A DNA stretch of 64,000 nucleotides from DASYLJ01 sp964432595 (GTDB taxonomy: Bacteria > Desulfobacterota > Binatia > DP-6). The notes under the pieces were generated by a model. That model did not search any database, was not told the origin of the DNA, and was given only the letters and a program-made list of their open reading frames with translations. The number at the start of each line of letters is the position of its first letter. Position 1 is the stretch's first letter. Of the stretch, positions 53,931-63,015 are shown piece after piece. The position numbers were made by a program, and so were the translations under genes. The stretch lies in NCBI GenBank assembly GCA_964432595.1, contig CAYSOF010000017.1, positions 1-64,000 of the forward strand, in the 5' to 3' direction.

Positions 53931-54406
53931 ACCGCCCTCTCGGGATCGAGACCCAGCGCCGACAGCTCGGCCCGCATCCGGTCGCGGTGCGTGGCCGGCC
54001 AGTAGACGTGGTCGCACGACGGGCAGCGCAGCAGCTCGCCGCCGGCGACGTGCTCCGGCACGGGCGCATCCGGCGCGGCGACGAGCAGGCGGTTGCAGTC
54101 GAGACAGCGCCGCAGGAAAGCGCCCCCGAGCGGCACGACCGCCGCGACCTCGCGCAGCTGCTCGCGGAAGCGATCGCTGCGGATGAACACGAACCGTGGC
54201 AGCTCCGGGTCGCGCAGGAGACGCGTGTCGCGCGTCAGCAGCAGCCGTCCCTCGCTGCGGGCGCAGCGGGCCAGCGTCCGCCCGCGCAGGTGCGGGCCGT
54301 AGGCCACGTCATGGCCGAGGATCCGCAGCCACCGCGCCAGCCGACCCAGCATCGCGTCCACGGCGAACGCCGAGACCGGTCCGCCGGGGGCTGCCGCGCA
54401 GGTCAT
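53927..54406 (-). CDS. Mut7-C family PIN-like RNase domain protein
   Basis: A 159-residue protein. FAVDAMLGRLARWLRILGHD, then LLLTRDTRLLRD match the Mut7-C PIN-fold nuclease signature, with acidic residues in place. The C-terminal zinc-binding part has LDCN and LRCPSCDHVYW. Predicted endoribonuclease; target unknown. A promoter-like TTGCAA-N18-TAGAGT ends 7 nt before ATG 54406. Confidence 0.88.
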   Translation of the reverse strand: MTCAAAPGGPVSAFAVDAMLGRLARWLRILGHDVAYGPHLRGRTLARCARSEGRLLLTRDTRLLRDPELPRFVFIRSDRFREQLREVAAVVPLGGAFLRRCLDCNRLLVAAPDAPVPEHVAGGELLRCPSCDHVYWPATHRDRMRAELSALGLDPERAV

Positions 54407-54413
54407 GCCGGCC

Positions 54414-54443
54414 ACTCTAGTGTCCGACACCTCCGATTTGCAA
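54414..54443 (-). promoter_or_regulatory. Predicted promoter of the Mut7-C/zinc-ribbon pair
   Basis: TTGCAA (54443-54438), 18 nt, TAGAGT (54419-54414), 7 nt to the ATG. Confidence 0.45.
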
Positions 54444-54456
54444 TTTGTCCGTCGGG

Positions 54457-55506
54457 TCAGGCCGGCGGCTGGTCCGTCCCCGCCGCGGCGGCCTGGACGG
54501 CCGCGAACGGGTCGTCGGCGTCGCGCACGGCGTCCGCCAGGCCCCGCAGCGCCGGCCCCGGATCGGCGTCCCCCGGGGCGAGCGCCTCGAAGTCGTCCAG
54601 GCTGGTCGCGTAGAGGAGGGCGCCGAGCAGCCGGGCGTTGTTCGGCGGCACCAGCTCCTCGCGCCCGCGGACCCCCCGCCGCTCGAGCGCGCGGGCCGCC
54701 GCCTCGGCCAGGCGGGCGCGCTGCCGCTCGCGGACGGGAACCGGCAGCTTCGCGGCGTACAGGCGGCGGAGCCGGTCCTCGAGCCGGCCGAGGACACGCG
54801 CCCGCGCCCGGACCGCCGCCCACCGCTTCCGGGCGCGCGCACAGCGCGCCTCGTCCCGCCCCGGGCCGTCGCAGAAGAACGCGATCGCGCCGCGGTGCCC
54901 CGCGAAGGTCGCCGCCGACTCGTTGAACGCCGACTCGCCCGGCACGTACAGCGTCGCGTGGAACAGCTCGTGGATCACGGTCTCGACGAGGTCGTCCGGC
55001 GCCTCGGCCGCCGTCGTCGACAGCAGCGGATCGGCGAACCAGCCGAGCGTGCTGAACGCGAGCGCCGGCCGCACGTCGACGTCGAGCGACTCCGACGCCA
55101 GCTTCTGCGCCTCGTGCGCGGCGTCGGCCGGATCGAAGAAGCCGCGATACGGCACGCGGCCGGCGATCGGATACCACCACGTGTACGACTCGAGCCGGTC
55201 GCGATGCGCCGCCGACAGCACGTGGACCGTGGCGCCGCCGTCGATCTCGGCGAACGTCGTGTAGCTGTCGCCCACGGTGAGCCCCAGCCGATCGCGCGCG
55301 AACGTCCGCGTCGCCAGCACCAGCTCGAAGCGCTCGCGCAGCGCGGGATCGAGGTCGGGCTGCGCCAGCAGCGACGGGATGGGCTCGCGCTGCAGGAGGA
55401 TGCGCGCCTGCGTCCAGCCGAGGCGCGCCACGTAGAGCGGGCTGCACGCGCTGACGGCGAGCAGCCCGGCGGCCGCCGCCGCGACCAGCCACGTCGCACG
55501 CCTCAC
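54457..55506 (-). CDS. Putative aminopeptidase-type zinc lipoprotein (Aminopep family)
   Basis: A 349-residue lipoprotein (VRRATWLVAAAAAGLLAVSAC signal and lipobox). The metal-binding HExxH reads VIHELFHATLY, with the third ligand probably in FNESAATFAGHRG. VGDSYTTFAEIDGG and YPIAGRVPYRGFFD are typical of the uncharacterised aminopeptidase family PF10023. GTG 55506 overlaps the ABC transporter stop (GTGA). Likely outer-membrane or periplasmic. The C-terminus is Ala-rich and variable. Confidence 0.82.
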   Translation of the reverse strand: MRRATWLVAAAAAGLLAVSACSPLYVARLGWTQARILLQREPIPSLLAQPDLDPALRERFELVLATRTFARDRLGLTVGDSYTTFAEIDGGATVHVLSAAHRDRLESYTWWYPIAGRVPYRGFFDPADAAHEAQKLASESLDVDVRPALAFSTLGWFADPLLSTTAAEAPDDLVETVIHELFHATLYVPGESAFNESAATFAGHRGAIAFFCDGPGRDEARCARARKRWAAVRARARVLGRLEDRLRRLYAAKLPVPVRERQRARLAEAAARALERRGVRGREELVPPNNARLLGALLYATSLDDFEALAPGDADPGPALRGLADAVRDADDPFAAVQAAAAGTDQPPA

Positions 55507-57305
55507 GACGCCGCCACCGGCACGGCCTCCTGCTCCGCCGCGACCTGCAGGCGGTAGAGGCGCGCGTAGATGCCGTCCTGCGCGAGCAGCGCGCGATGCG
55601 TCCCCTGCTCCCGCAGCTCGCCCTTGTGCATGACGAGGATGCGGTCCGCGTTCTCGATCGTCGACAGCCGGTGCGCGATCACGAGCGACGTCCGACCCGC
55701 CATCAGCTTCTCGAGCGCGTCCTGCACGAGCCACTCGGTCTCGGGGTCGACGCTGGACGTGGCCTCGTCCAGCACGAGCACGGCCGGCTCGTGCACCAGC
55801 GCACGCGCGAAGGCGAGCAGCTGTCGCTGGCCGCCCGACAGGTTGCTGCCACGCTCGCGCACGTGGGCGTCGAGTCCCCCCAGCCGGTGGATGAATGCGG
55901 CGGCGTTCACGTGCCGCACCGCCGCCTCGACGCGCTCGCGGGCGATGTCCGGGTGGCCCATCGTCACGTTGTCGATGACCGGGCCGCTGAAGAGAAAGAC
56001 GTCCTGCAGGACGACGGCGATGCGACGCCGCAGCGCGGACGGCTCCCAGTCGCGCACGTCCACGCCGTCGACGAGGATGCGCCCGCGCTGCACCTCGTAG
56101 AGCCGGTCGAGCAGCTTGATGAGCGTCGTCTTGCCGGAGCCGGTGGCGCCCACGATCGCGACGCGCTCGCCCGCCGGGATGCGGAACGACATGTCGCGCA
56201 GGACCCAGTCCTCGCCGCGGTACGCGAACCACACGTGGTCGAAGACGATCTCGCCGCGGACGACGGCCGGTACCCGCGGCTCCGCCGGCGTCGGCTCGAC
56301 GTCGAGGTCGAGCAGCGCGAAGATGCGCTCCGCCGCCGTCATCGACGACTGCATCACCGCGTACTTCGCGCTGAAGTCGCGGATCGGGACGAAGAACTGC
56401 TGGATGTACTGGATGAAGGCGACGACGGTGCCGAGCTCGATCAGCCCCGCCTGATGCAGCTGCGCGCCGCGCAGCAGCATGGCCGCGATCGACACGGTGC
56501 TGACCGCTTCGACGATCGCGAACAGCGCCGCTTCGAGCTTGTTCGACAAATGGTTCGAATCGCGGTGGTCGGAATTGAGCCCGCGAAACTCCTCGTAGGC
56601 CCGGTCCTCGCGCGCCGACAGCTGCACCACGCTCATCCCCGAGATCGACTCCTGCAGGTAGCCGTTGATGCGCGCGATGCGCTCGCGGATCTCGCGGTAC
56701 GTCCGCCGCGCCATGCGCCGGAAGTAGTCGATGGCGAAGACCATCACCGGGAGCAGCAGCAGGCTCGCGACGGCCAGCTGCCAGTTCATCCACAGCATGA
56801 AGGCGACGATGCCGACGAGCTTGATCGCGTCGAGCGCGATCGTCATGGCGCCCGCCGAGAACATCTCCGTCAGCACGTCGACGTCGGTCGTGACGCGCGA
56901 CACGATGCGTCCGACGGGGTTCGTGTCGAAGAACCGCATCGGGAAGCGCTGCAGGCGGGAGAACGTCGCGATGCGGAGATCGGCGAGGCTCTGCTGGGCC
57001 ACGACCATCGTCAGGTACTGCTGCCAGTAGTACGACAGGAACTCGCCCGCGATCGCGCCGACGAAGAACCATCCGAGCCGTGCCAGGCCGGCGGTGTCGC
57101 CCTTCAGCACGTACTCGTCGATGCCGAGCTTCAGCAGGTAGGGCTGGACGAGGCTGAACGCCTGGTTCACCGGCGACAGCAGGAGCGCCGTCCAGAACAC
57201 GAGGCGGTACGGCCGCACGAACTCCCACAGCCGCCGCAGCAGACGGGCGTCGTACGCCTTGCCGTCCGGTTGCTGCTCGGCGGGCGGTGCCGGAACCGCG
57301 CTCAG
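55503..57305 (-). CDS. ABC exporter, membrane-ATPase fusion (second subunit of a pair)
   Basis: About 600 residues: six membrane helices in the first 320, then an ATPase with VGATGSGKTTLIKLLDRLYE, LSGGQRQLLAFARAL and VLVLDEATSSVD. It forms a pair with the gene at 57302-59041, as in heterodimeric MsbA/LmrCD-type exporters. Start is uncertain: no ATG, GTG or TTG lies near the upstream stop. CTG 57305 gives the usual overlap; GTG 57218 would remove 29 residues and begin at VRPYRLVFWT. Confidence 0.88.
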   Translation of the reverse strand: MSAVPAPPAEQQPDGKAYDARLLRRLWEFVRPYRLVFWTALLLSPVNQAFSLVQPYLLKLGIDEYVLKGDTAGLARLGWFFVGAIAGEFLSYYWQQYLTMVVAQQSLADLRIATFSRLQRFPMRFFDTNPVGRIVSRVTTDVDVLTEMFSAGAMTIALDAIKLVGIVAFMLWMNWQLAVASLLLLPVMVFAIDYFRRMARRTYREIRERIARINGYLQESISGMSVVQLSAREDRAYEEFRGLNSDHRDSNHLSNKLEAALFAIVEAVSTVSIAAMLLRGAQLHQAGLIELGTVVAFIQYIQQFFVPIRDFSAKYAVMQSSMTAAERIFALLDLDVEPTPAEPRVPAVVRGEIVFDHVWFAYRGEDWVLRDMSFRIPAGERVAIVGATGSGKTTLIKLLDRLYEVQRGRILVDGVDVRDWEPSALRRRIAVVLQDVFLFSGPVIDNVTMGHPDIARERVEAAVRHVNAAAFIHRLGGLDAHVRERGSNLSGGQRQLLAFARALVHEPAVLVLDEATSSVDPETEWLVQDALEKLMAGRTSLVIAHRLSTIENADRILVMHKGELREQGTHRALLAQDGIYARLYRLQVAAEQEAVPVAAS

Positions 57306-59041
57306 ATCGCCTCCAGCTCCACTTCGAGCGCCTGCTGGCGGAACAGGTCCGCGTAGACGCCGCCGCGCGCGAGCAGCGTGTCGTGATCGCCCAGCTCGGC
57401 GACGCGGCCGTGCTCGAGGACGACGATCAGGTCGGCTTCCTTCACCGTCGTGATCCGGTGCGCGACCAGGATGGTCGTGCGCTCCGCGAAGAAGTCGCGC
57501 AGCCGGTCGAGGATCTCGCGCTCGGTCGCGGCGTCGACGCTCGACAGCGCGTCGTCGAGGATGAGCACCGTCGGCGCCGCGGCCAGGACGCGGGCGAGCG
57601 TGGTGCGCTGCTTCTGCCCGCCCGAGAGCGTGATGCCGCGCTCGCCGACGATCGTCTCGAGCCCGCGCGGCATGTCGGCGAGGTCGCGGTCGAGCCCTGC
57701 GGCCGTGACCGCCCACGTCACCGGGTCGTTGCCGTTCGGCGCGACCGCGAACCCGACGTTCTCGCGAATCGTGCGCGAGAAGAGGAACGGGTCCTGGGGC
57801 ACCAGCCCGACGTGCCGCCGCAGCCAGCCGAGCGGCAGCGTCCGCACGTCGCGGCCGTCGAGGAGCACGCTGCCCGCGTCGACGTCGAACAGCCGCGGCA
57901 GGAGCTGCACGAGGCTCGACTTGCCGGCGCCCGTCCGGCCGACGATGGCGACGGTCCGGCCGGCCGGGATGACGAGGTCGACGTCGTCGAGCGCGGGCGG
58001 CGTGCCCGCCGGCGCGTTGTGACGGAACGTCACGCCGCGCAGCGTGATCTCGCCGCGGACGCGGTCGGGCGCGGTGGCGCCCGGCGGCGTGGCGATGGCC
58101 GGCTCGACGGCGAAGAGCTCGTTCAGGCGCTGCATCGACGCCCGCCCGCGCTGGAGCACCGACAGCATCCAGCCGAGCGCCATCGTCGGCCACGCGAGCA
58201 GGTGCAGGTAACCGATGAAGGCTACGAGGTCGCCGACCGACAGCCGCCCCTCGACGACGTGCCGCCCGCCGTACCACAAGACGACCAGTGCGCCGACGCC
58301 GCCGACGATGTTCATCACCGGCCCGATGAATCCGCGCACCTTGGCGAGCCGCAGGCTGGCGTCGCGGAACGTCGCGTTCATGGCGGCGAAGTCGCGCACC
58401 TCGTGCGCCTCGGACGCGTACGCCTTCACGACGTGGATGCCGGACAGGTTCTCCTGGACCCGGCTCGAGAGCTCCGCGAGGCCCTCCTGGACGCGCAGCG
58501 TCCGCTCCATCAGCATGCTGCTCGTCCGCTTCACGACGTAGAGCGCCGCCGGGTACACCGCGAGCGCCGCGACGGTGAGCCGCACGTCGAGGGACAGCAT
58601 GATGCTGAGCCCGTAGACGTAATAGACGGGCGTGTTGATGAAGTTGAGGATTCCCGGGCCGAGCAGCATCCGGACCGCGGTCACGTCGTTCACGAGCCGC
58701 GACATCAGGTCGCCGGTCTTCCACTGGTGGTAGAAGCCGAGCGGCAGCCGCTCGAGGTGCGCGAAGAGGTCGTTGCGCAGGTCGTACTCGATGTCGCGCC
58801 CGACGTTGAAGATGATGAACCGCGAGAACGTGCGCACGACGCCCTGCGCGATCGCGATGACGACGATGAGCGCGAGCGTCGGGCCGACGCCGGCGACGCC
58901 CTGCCCCGCCTCGATGCCGTCGACGACGGTCTTGAAGAGCCACGGCACCGTCATCGTCAGGCTCGTCGCGCCGATCAGGCAGGCGATACCGCTCGCGAGG
59001 CGCAGGCGGTAGCGGGCGACGTAGCCCCAGAGCCTCGACAT
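57302..59041 (-). CDS. ABC exporter, MsbA-like membrane-ATPase fusion (first subunit of a pair)
   Basis: A 579-residue half-transporter: six membrane helices (about 1-310), then VGRTGAGKSSLVQLLPRLFD (Walker A), LSGGQKQRTTLARVL (signature) and TVLILDDALSSVD (Walker B). In the Walker-B-adjacent position it has Asp rather than Glu, so this subunit may hold the degenerate site of an asymmetric heterodimer whose partner (55503) has the Glu. It is preceded by a promoter-like box. Confidence 0.9.
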   Translation of the reverse strand: MSRLWGYVARYRLRLASGIACLIGATSLTMTVPWLFKTVVDGIEAGQGVAGVGPTLALIVVIAIAQGVVRTFSRFIIFNVGRDIEYDLRNDLFAHLERLPLGFYHQWKTGDLMSRLVNDVTAVRMLLGPGILNFINTPVYYVYGLSIMLSLDVRLTVAALAVYPAALYVVKRTSSMLMERTLRVQEGLAELSSRVQENLSGIHVVKAYASEAHEVRDFAAMNATFRDASLRLAKVRGFIGPVMNIVGGVGALVVLWYGGRHVVEGRLSVGDLVAFIGYLHLLAWPTMALGWMLSVLQRGRASMQRLNELFAVEPAIATPPGATAPDRVRGEITLRGVTFRHNAPAGTPPALDDVDLVIPAGRTVAIVGRTGAGKSSLVQLLPRLFDVDAGSVLLDGRDVRTLPLGWLRRHVGLVPQDPFLFSRTIRENVGFAVAPNGNDPVTWAVTAAGLDRDLADMPRGLETIVGERGITLSGGQKQRTTLARVLAAAPTVLILDDALSSVDAATEREILDRLRDFFAERTTILVAHRITTVKEADLIVVLEHGRVAELGDHDTLLARGGVYADLFRQQALEVELEAI

Positions 59042-59048
59042 CCGGACG

Positions 59049-59078
59049 ACTGTAGCGACGCGCGTGGCGCCGACGCAA
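59049..59078 (-). promoter_or_regulatory. Predicted promoter of the ABC exporter pair
   Basis: TTGCGT (59078-59073), 18 nt, TACAGT (59054-59049), 7 nt to the ATG. Confidence 0.45.
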
Positions 59079-59092
59079 CGGGCGTCCGCGCC

Positions 59093-61465
59093 TCAGCGAA
59101 GGAACGCGAGACGCAGAAGCACCGCGCCGAGGGCCGCCGGATCGACCCAGCCCGGCACGAAGAGCGGGACCACCGCGAGCGCGACGAACAGGTACGTCGC
59201 GGCCACGGCGAGGCCGCGCGGAAGCGCCGTGGCGGCACGACGCGCGACCAGCACACCCAGCGCGAGGAGCAGCGCCGTGCAGAGCGGCTGCCACCACGAC
59301 CGCGGCGGGTAGAAGAACAGGCCGGCGAACGCCACCATGATGGCGAGCCACCAGACGCCCCCGGCCAGGAAGACGGCGAGCACGTTCCGCGTCGCATGGC
59401 GCCGCGAACCGCCGAGCGGACGGTAGACCAGGCGGCGCAGCGCCTCGCCGAAGGAGCGATTCGTGCGTCGCCACAGGTCGACTGGTCCGGTGACGCGCCA
59501 CGGCGCGTCGAAGTCGGCGGGCAACCCGACGCCGACGAGCGCCGCGAACGCGATGGCGACGTCGGACACGCCCGAGATCAACAGATAGAGCAGCAGCGGC
59601 AGCTCGAGCACCCACAGCCAGAGGCGCGCGTGCGAGAGCCGGAGGCCGCCCTCGACGAACACCTCGGGCGTCACCAGGCCGAGCAGCAGCGGCGCGAGCA
59701 CGAGCTTCGCCATGCCGAGCGCGAGCCCACCGAGGGCGACGCCGCTCCGCCGGAGATGTGCGCGTAGCGCGGCGGCGCTGGAGACGTCGACCAGGCCGGC
59801 GCCCCGCAGCCGCACCCACGCGAACGGCGAGATGATCGGCGGCGCCGCGATCGTCGGGAAGAAGAGGACGGCGGCCAGATATTGCGCGAGCCCGGTCGAC
59901 GGTGCACCGGCACGCCGCTCGGCGCCGTAGAGGGCCAGCCGCAGCAGCAGCAACGCGGCCGCCACCGCGGGGAACAGGCGCTCGTCGCCGTACGCCCCCG
60001 GCCGCGGCATGGGCTCCGGACCGAGAATCGCCGCGAAAGGCGCGAGCGCGACGAGCCACCCGATCGGCCGTCCGAGCCGCCACGGCAGCAGCTCGACGGC
60101 GACGTAGTACGCCAGGACCACGCCGACGGCGACGAGGGCCGTCGTGGGCGTTCCGACCATCGCGATCACGAGGAGGCTCGCCAGGACGAGCACCCAGTCG
60201 CGCGCCGCCGCCGGCAGCGGCGCCGACAGCCACACGAGCGCGATCGCCACGAGCCCCCAGAGCAGGAACCGGATGACGGGGGCGTCGGCGAGCGCGGCGG
60301 CCGCGCGCGACGGCAGCTCGGCCGGCGTCGGAAACGCCTGCGCGCCCGTCGTGAACCGTACCGTCTCCGGCACGAGGCGGCGGCCCGTCAGGAACTGGAG
60401 CAACGCGAACGCGGCGCCCGAGTGGCCGTTCGCCGACCAGCGCATCGTGCCCGGCAGGAACATCGCGCCCTCGTTGACGTCGGGGAAGCCGAACGTCTCG
60501 CGCAGGTCGAGCGTCGGAATGTCGAGGTCCTCGGCGGTCGACGCGAGCCAGTCGCGTGGCGCGGCCCGCACGCGCGACGCCCATTCGCCGGGGATCGGCG
60601 CCAGCACGACGCCGAAGCGCGCGCCCGCCGCCGCGGTCTCCGTCTTGAACGTCTCGAGCAGCCGGCGCACGAGCGCGCGCGAGCGCAGGTGCTCCTGCGG
60701 CAGCTGATCCTCGGCCGGCGCGGGCGCCGGCGCGAAGACCAGCGGCGGTCCGGTGTGCGCGGGCACGTCACCGAGCCGCCGCACGAGCGCGCTGCGCGCG
60801 GCCAGGCCCGTCGCGGCGGGCGGCGCGGGCGGTGGCGGCGGCGCGACGCCGATCGCGAGCTGATCGTTCGCGAGCGTCATCCATCGCTTCGCCGGCGCGT
60901 TCCGTCCCTGCGCACCGATGAGCCCACGCGAGACGTTCGTCAGCTCGCCGGACGGATCGAGCATCACGAGCACGACGTCCGGCTGCAGCGCGGGCCCGAC
61001 CTCGCGCCACACGAGCAGATCGTTGTCGAGCGTGTAGCCGGCGATCGACACGTTCACCACCTCGAGCCGCGTGCCGAGGCGCGCGTCGGCGAGCGCCTCC
61101 GTGCGCGGACCGAGCCGATACGCCGGCCGCACGCCGACGCCGTCGGCCGACATGCCGCCGAGCAGCAGCACGCGCACCACCCCCGGCGGCTTCGGCTGCT
61201 CGACGCCGGCCATCGGGAGGCCCCGCGCGTCGGTCTCGAGCACCGCGGGCCGCATGGGCGGACCGTCGCAGCGGACCACGCTCGCATGGAGGTGCGGCAC
61301 GTACGTCCAGCCGAGCGCGGCGTCCGCCTGGATGACGTGGCCCGGCGTGCCGGTGCACACGCGATCGCCCGCGAGCCGCGCGATGCCCTCGCCGAGGAGC
61401 AGCAGCGCCGCGGCGCCGATCGCCGCGAGCGTGAGGGATGGGCGGGCCAAAACGGGGTCGAGCAT
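59093..61465 (-). CDS. SGNH-like domain fused to a divergent MBOAT membrane acyltransferase
   Basis: A 790-residue fusion. After an N-terminal membrane segment the first 400 residues resemble AlgX/DltD-type SGNH hydrolase domains (VLLLGGMSADGVGV, TLDNDLLVWREVGP, and WSANGHSG near the end). The second half has about ten hydrophobic segments and the MBOAT block LWRRTNRSFGEALRRLVYRP, then LGGSRRHATRN. The usual catalytic W-H-G is replaced by GGVWWLA, so His is missing. O-acetylation of a surface glycan is likely, but the acyltransferase site may be altered. Start at ATG 61465. Confidence 0.8.
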   Translation of the reverse strand: MLDPVLARPSLTLAAIGAAALLLLGEGIARLAGDRVCTGTPGHVIQADAALGWTYVPHLHASVVRCDGPPMRPAVLETDARGLPMAGVEQPKPPGVVRVLLLGGMSADGVGVRPAYRLGPRTEALADARLGTRLEVVNVSIAGYTLDNDLLVWREVGPALQPDVVLVMLDPSGELTNVSRGLIGAQGRNAPAKRWMTLANDQLAIGVAPPPPPAPPAATGLAARSALVRRLGDVPAHTGPPLVFAPAPAPAEDQLPQEHLRSRALVRRLLETFKTETAAAGARFGVVLAPIPGEWASRVRAAPRDWLASTAEDLDIPTLDLRETFGFPDVNEGAMFLPGTMRWSANGHSGAAFALLQFLTGRRLVPETVRFTTGAQAFPTPAELPSRAAAALADAPVIRFLLWGLVAIALVWLSAPLPAAARDWVLVLASLLVIAMVGTPTTALVAVGVVLAYYVAVELLPWRLGRPIGWLVALAPFAAILGPEPMPRPGAYGDERLFPAVAAALLLLRLALYGAERRAGAPSTGLAQYLAAVLFFPTIAAPPIISPFAWVRLRGAGLVDVSSAAALRAHLRRSGVALGGLALGMAKLVLAPLLLGLVTPEVFVEGGLRLSHARLWLWVLELPLLLYLLISGVSDVAIAFAALVGVGLPADFDAPWRVTGPVDLWRRTNRSFGEALRRLVYRPLGGSRRHATRNVLAVFLAGGVWWLAIMVAFAGLFFYPPRSWWQPLCTALLLALGVLVARRAATALPRGLAVAATYLFVALAVVPLFVPGWVDPAALGAVLLRLAFLR

Positions 61466-61485
61466 GTACCGGAAGGCGCGCGTGG

Positions 61486-61514
61486 TTGACAACCGGAACG
61501 AACCGCCCTTTAGG
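61486..61514 (+). promoter_or_regulatory. Predicted promoter of the 61521 lipoprotein
   Basis: Consensus TTGACA (61486-61491), 17 nt, TTTAGG (61509-61514), 6 nt to the ATG. The reverse complement of the same -35 reads TTGTCA toward the MBOAT gene. Confidence 0.45.
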
Positions 61515-61520
61515 TCCCGC

Positions 61521-62081
61521 ATGGATACTGCCACCCATCGTCGCCTGCAGGCGCACGCCGTCCTCGCGGTGCTCGGTCTCGTCCTCCTGACCGGCTGCCT
61601 CACCGCCGACTCCACGATGAAGGCGGACGGCTCCGGCACGCTCGAGCTGACCTACACGCCGCCCGGCGGCGCGACGAACGCGTCGGAGACCAAGCGCTTC
61701 ACCTCCGAGACCGTCACCGTCGACAGCGCCACCGTGTCGAGCGACGGCAAGAAGTCCACCGTGAAGGTGCGCTTCACCGACGCGACGAAGCTGTCCACGG
61801 CGCCCGCGCTCAAGAACCTCGACGTCAAGCGCACCAAGGGCGACGGCACCGAGAAGGTGGCGATCGTCATCAAGCCCGAGAAGGTGCTGACGCTGAAGGA
61901 AGGTCAGCTGAAGGACGAGCCGCCGCTGTCGATCAAGGTGACGATGCCCGGCAAGATCACCGAGGCGAACGCCAAGGGGACCACGGAGGGCGCCACCGTC
62001 ACCTGGAAGGTGCCGCTCGCGGACTTCGTCACCGCGGCGTCGACGGAGCTGACGCTCACGTACGAGCTGCCGAAGTCCTGA
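61521..62081 (+). CDS. Lipoprotein of unknown function
   Basis: A 186-residue protein. LQAHAVLAVLGLVLLTGC is a signal peptide and lipobox. The mature part is beta-rich and Thr/Lys-rich (DSTMKADGSGTLELTYTPPG, then SDGKKSTVKVRFTDA), ending in alternating strands (AASTELTLTYELPKS). It resembles LppM-type or other small beta-sandwich lipoproteins but no family is claimed. The last 26 nt overlap the convergent rfbD gene. Confidence 0.75.
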   Translation: MDTATHRRLQAHAVLAVLGLVLLTGCLTADSTMKADGSGTLELTYTPPGGATNASETKRFTSETVTVDSATVSSDGKKSTVKVRFTDATKLSTAPALKNLDVKRTKGDGTEKVAIVIKPEKVLTLKEGQLKDEPPLSIKVTMPGKITEANAKGTTEGATVTWKVPLADFVTAASTELTLTYELPKS

Positions 62082-62928
62082 GCCGCATGTAGTCGGCGAT
62101 CGCCTCGCGCCAGTGGCGCATGCGATCGAGGCCGGCCCGCGCGAGCGCGGCATTCTCCAGCACCGAGTACGGCGGCCGGCGCACCACCGACGGGAAGTCG
62201 CGCACGGACGCCGTCTTGAGCGGCGTCGTCAGGCCGCCCAGCTCGAAGATCGCGCGCGCGAACTCGTACCAGGAGCAGCTGCCCTGGTTCGTCGCGTGAT
62301 ACAGCCCCGGCCCGCCGTCGACCGCGAGCACGCGGATCTGCGCGGCCAGGTCGGCGGTGAACGTCGGCGTGCAGATCTCGTCCGTGACGACCCGCACCTC
62401 GGGCTTGCTCGCCGCCGCCGCGTACATCGAGTCGACGAAGTTGCCGCCCTTCGCCCGGCACGGGCGCACGCCGTAGAGGCCCGACGAGCGCACGACCTGA
62501 TGGTCGCCGCCGTCGTTCAGGACGTTGTGGTCGCCGGCCAGCTTGGAGACGCCGTAGACGCTGAGCGGGGTCGCGCGGTCGGTCTCGACGTACGGCACCT
62601 GTGTCGCGCCGTCGAACACGTAATCGGTGCTCACGTGCACCAGGCGCGCGCCCAGCTCGCGGCAGATCCGCGCCAGCACCCGCGGGGCGATGGCGTTCAG
62701 GGCGAACGCCGCCGTCTCCTCCGTCTCGCAGCGCGGGACGTTGTGGAACGCCGCCGTGTTGACGACGATGGACGGCCCCACCCGGCCGAGGGTCGCGCGC
62801 ATGCCCTCGGCGTCGCCGATGTCGATGTCGTCGTGGGTCAGGCCGACGACGGTCTGGTCGGCGAACGCGGCGACGAGGTCGCTGCCCAGCTGGCCGGTAC
62901 TTCCGATGACGGCGACGGTGTGCGGCAC
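62056..62928 (-). CDS. rfbD: dTDP-4-dehydrorhamnose reductase (RfbD/RmlD)
   Basis: A 290-residue SDR. VAVIGSTGQLGSDLVAAF binds NAD(P)H, NTAAFHNVPRCE and HVSTDYVFDG carry family motifs, and YGVSKLAGD holds the YxxxK catalytic pair. It makes dTDP-L-rhamnose for surface polysaccharide. Other rml genes are not in the window. GTG start at 62928, 8 nt after a promoter-like box, divergent from the glycosyltransferase fusion. Confidence 0.93.
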   Translation of the reverse strand: MPHTVAVIGSTGQLGSDLVAAFADQTVVGLTHDDIDIGDAEGMRATLGRVGPSIVVNTAAFHNVPRCETEETAAFALNAIAPRVLARICRELGARLVHVSTDYVFDGATQVPYVETDRATPLSVYGVSKLAGDHNVLNDGGDHQVVRSSGLYGVRPCRAKGGNFVDSMYAAAASKPEVRVVTDEICTPTFTADLAAQIRVLAVDGGPGLYHATNQGSCSWYEFARAIFELGGLTTPLKTASVRDFPSVVRRPPYSVLENAALARAGLDRMRHWREAIADYMRLRTSAART

Positions 62929-62936
62929 GGCGACGG

Positions 62937-62965
62937 GTTCTATGGGCCGGGTCGCCGTCCTTCAA
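62937..62965 (-). promoter_or_regulatory. Predicted promoter of rfbD
   Basis: TTGAAG (62965-62960), 17 nt, TAGAAC (62942-62937), 8 nt to the GTG. Confidence 0.5.
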
Positions 62966-62980
62966 GCGAATCCGCTTGAA
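62961..62980. promoter_or_regulatory. 20-nt palindrome spanning both divergent -35 elements
   Basis: TTCAAGCG and its exact complement CGCTTGAA flank a 4-nt centre. It overlaps the -35 boxes of rfbD and the glycosyltransferase gene, so a dimeric regulator here would control both. Confidence 0.45.
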
Positions 62981-63004
62981 CCGTGGGGGGCGGCTTGCGA
63001 GAAT
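62976..63004 (+). promoter_or_regulatory. Predicted promoter of the glycosyltransferase-methyltransferase gene
   Basis: TTGAAC (62976-62981), 17 nt, GAGAAT (62999-63004), 11 nt to the ATG. Confidence 0.5.
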
Positions 63005-63015
63005 CCCCCTTCTTC

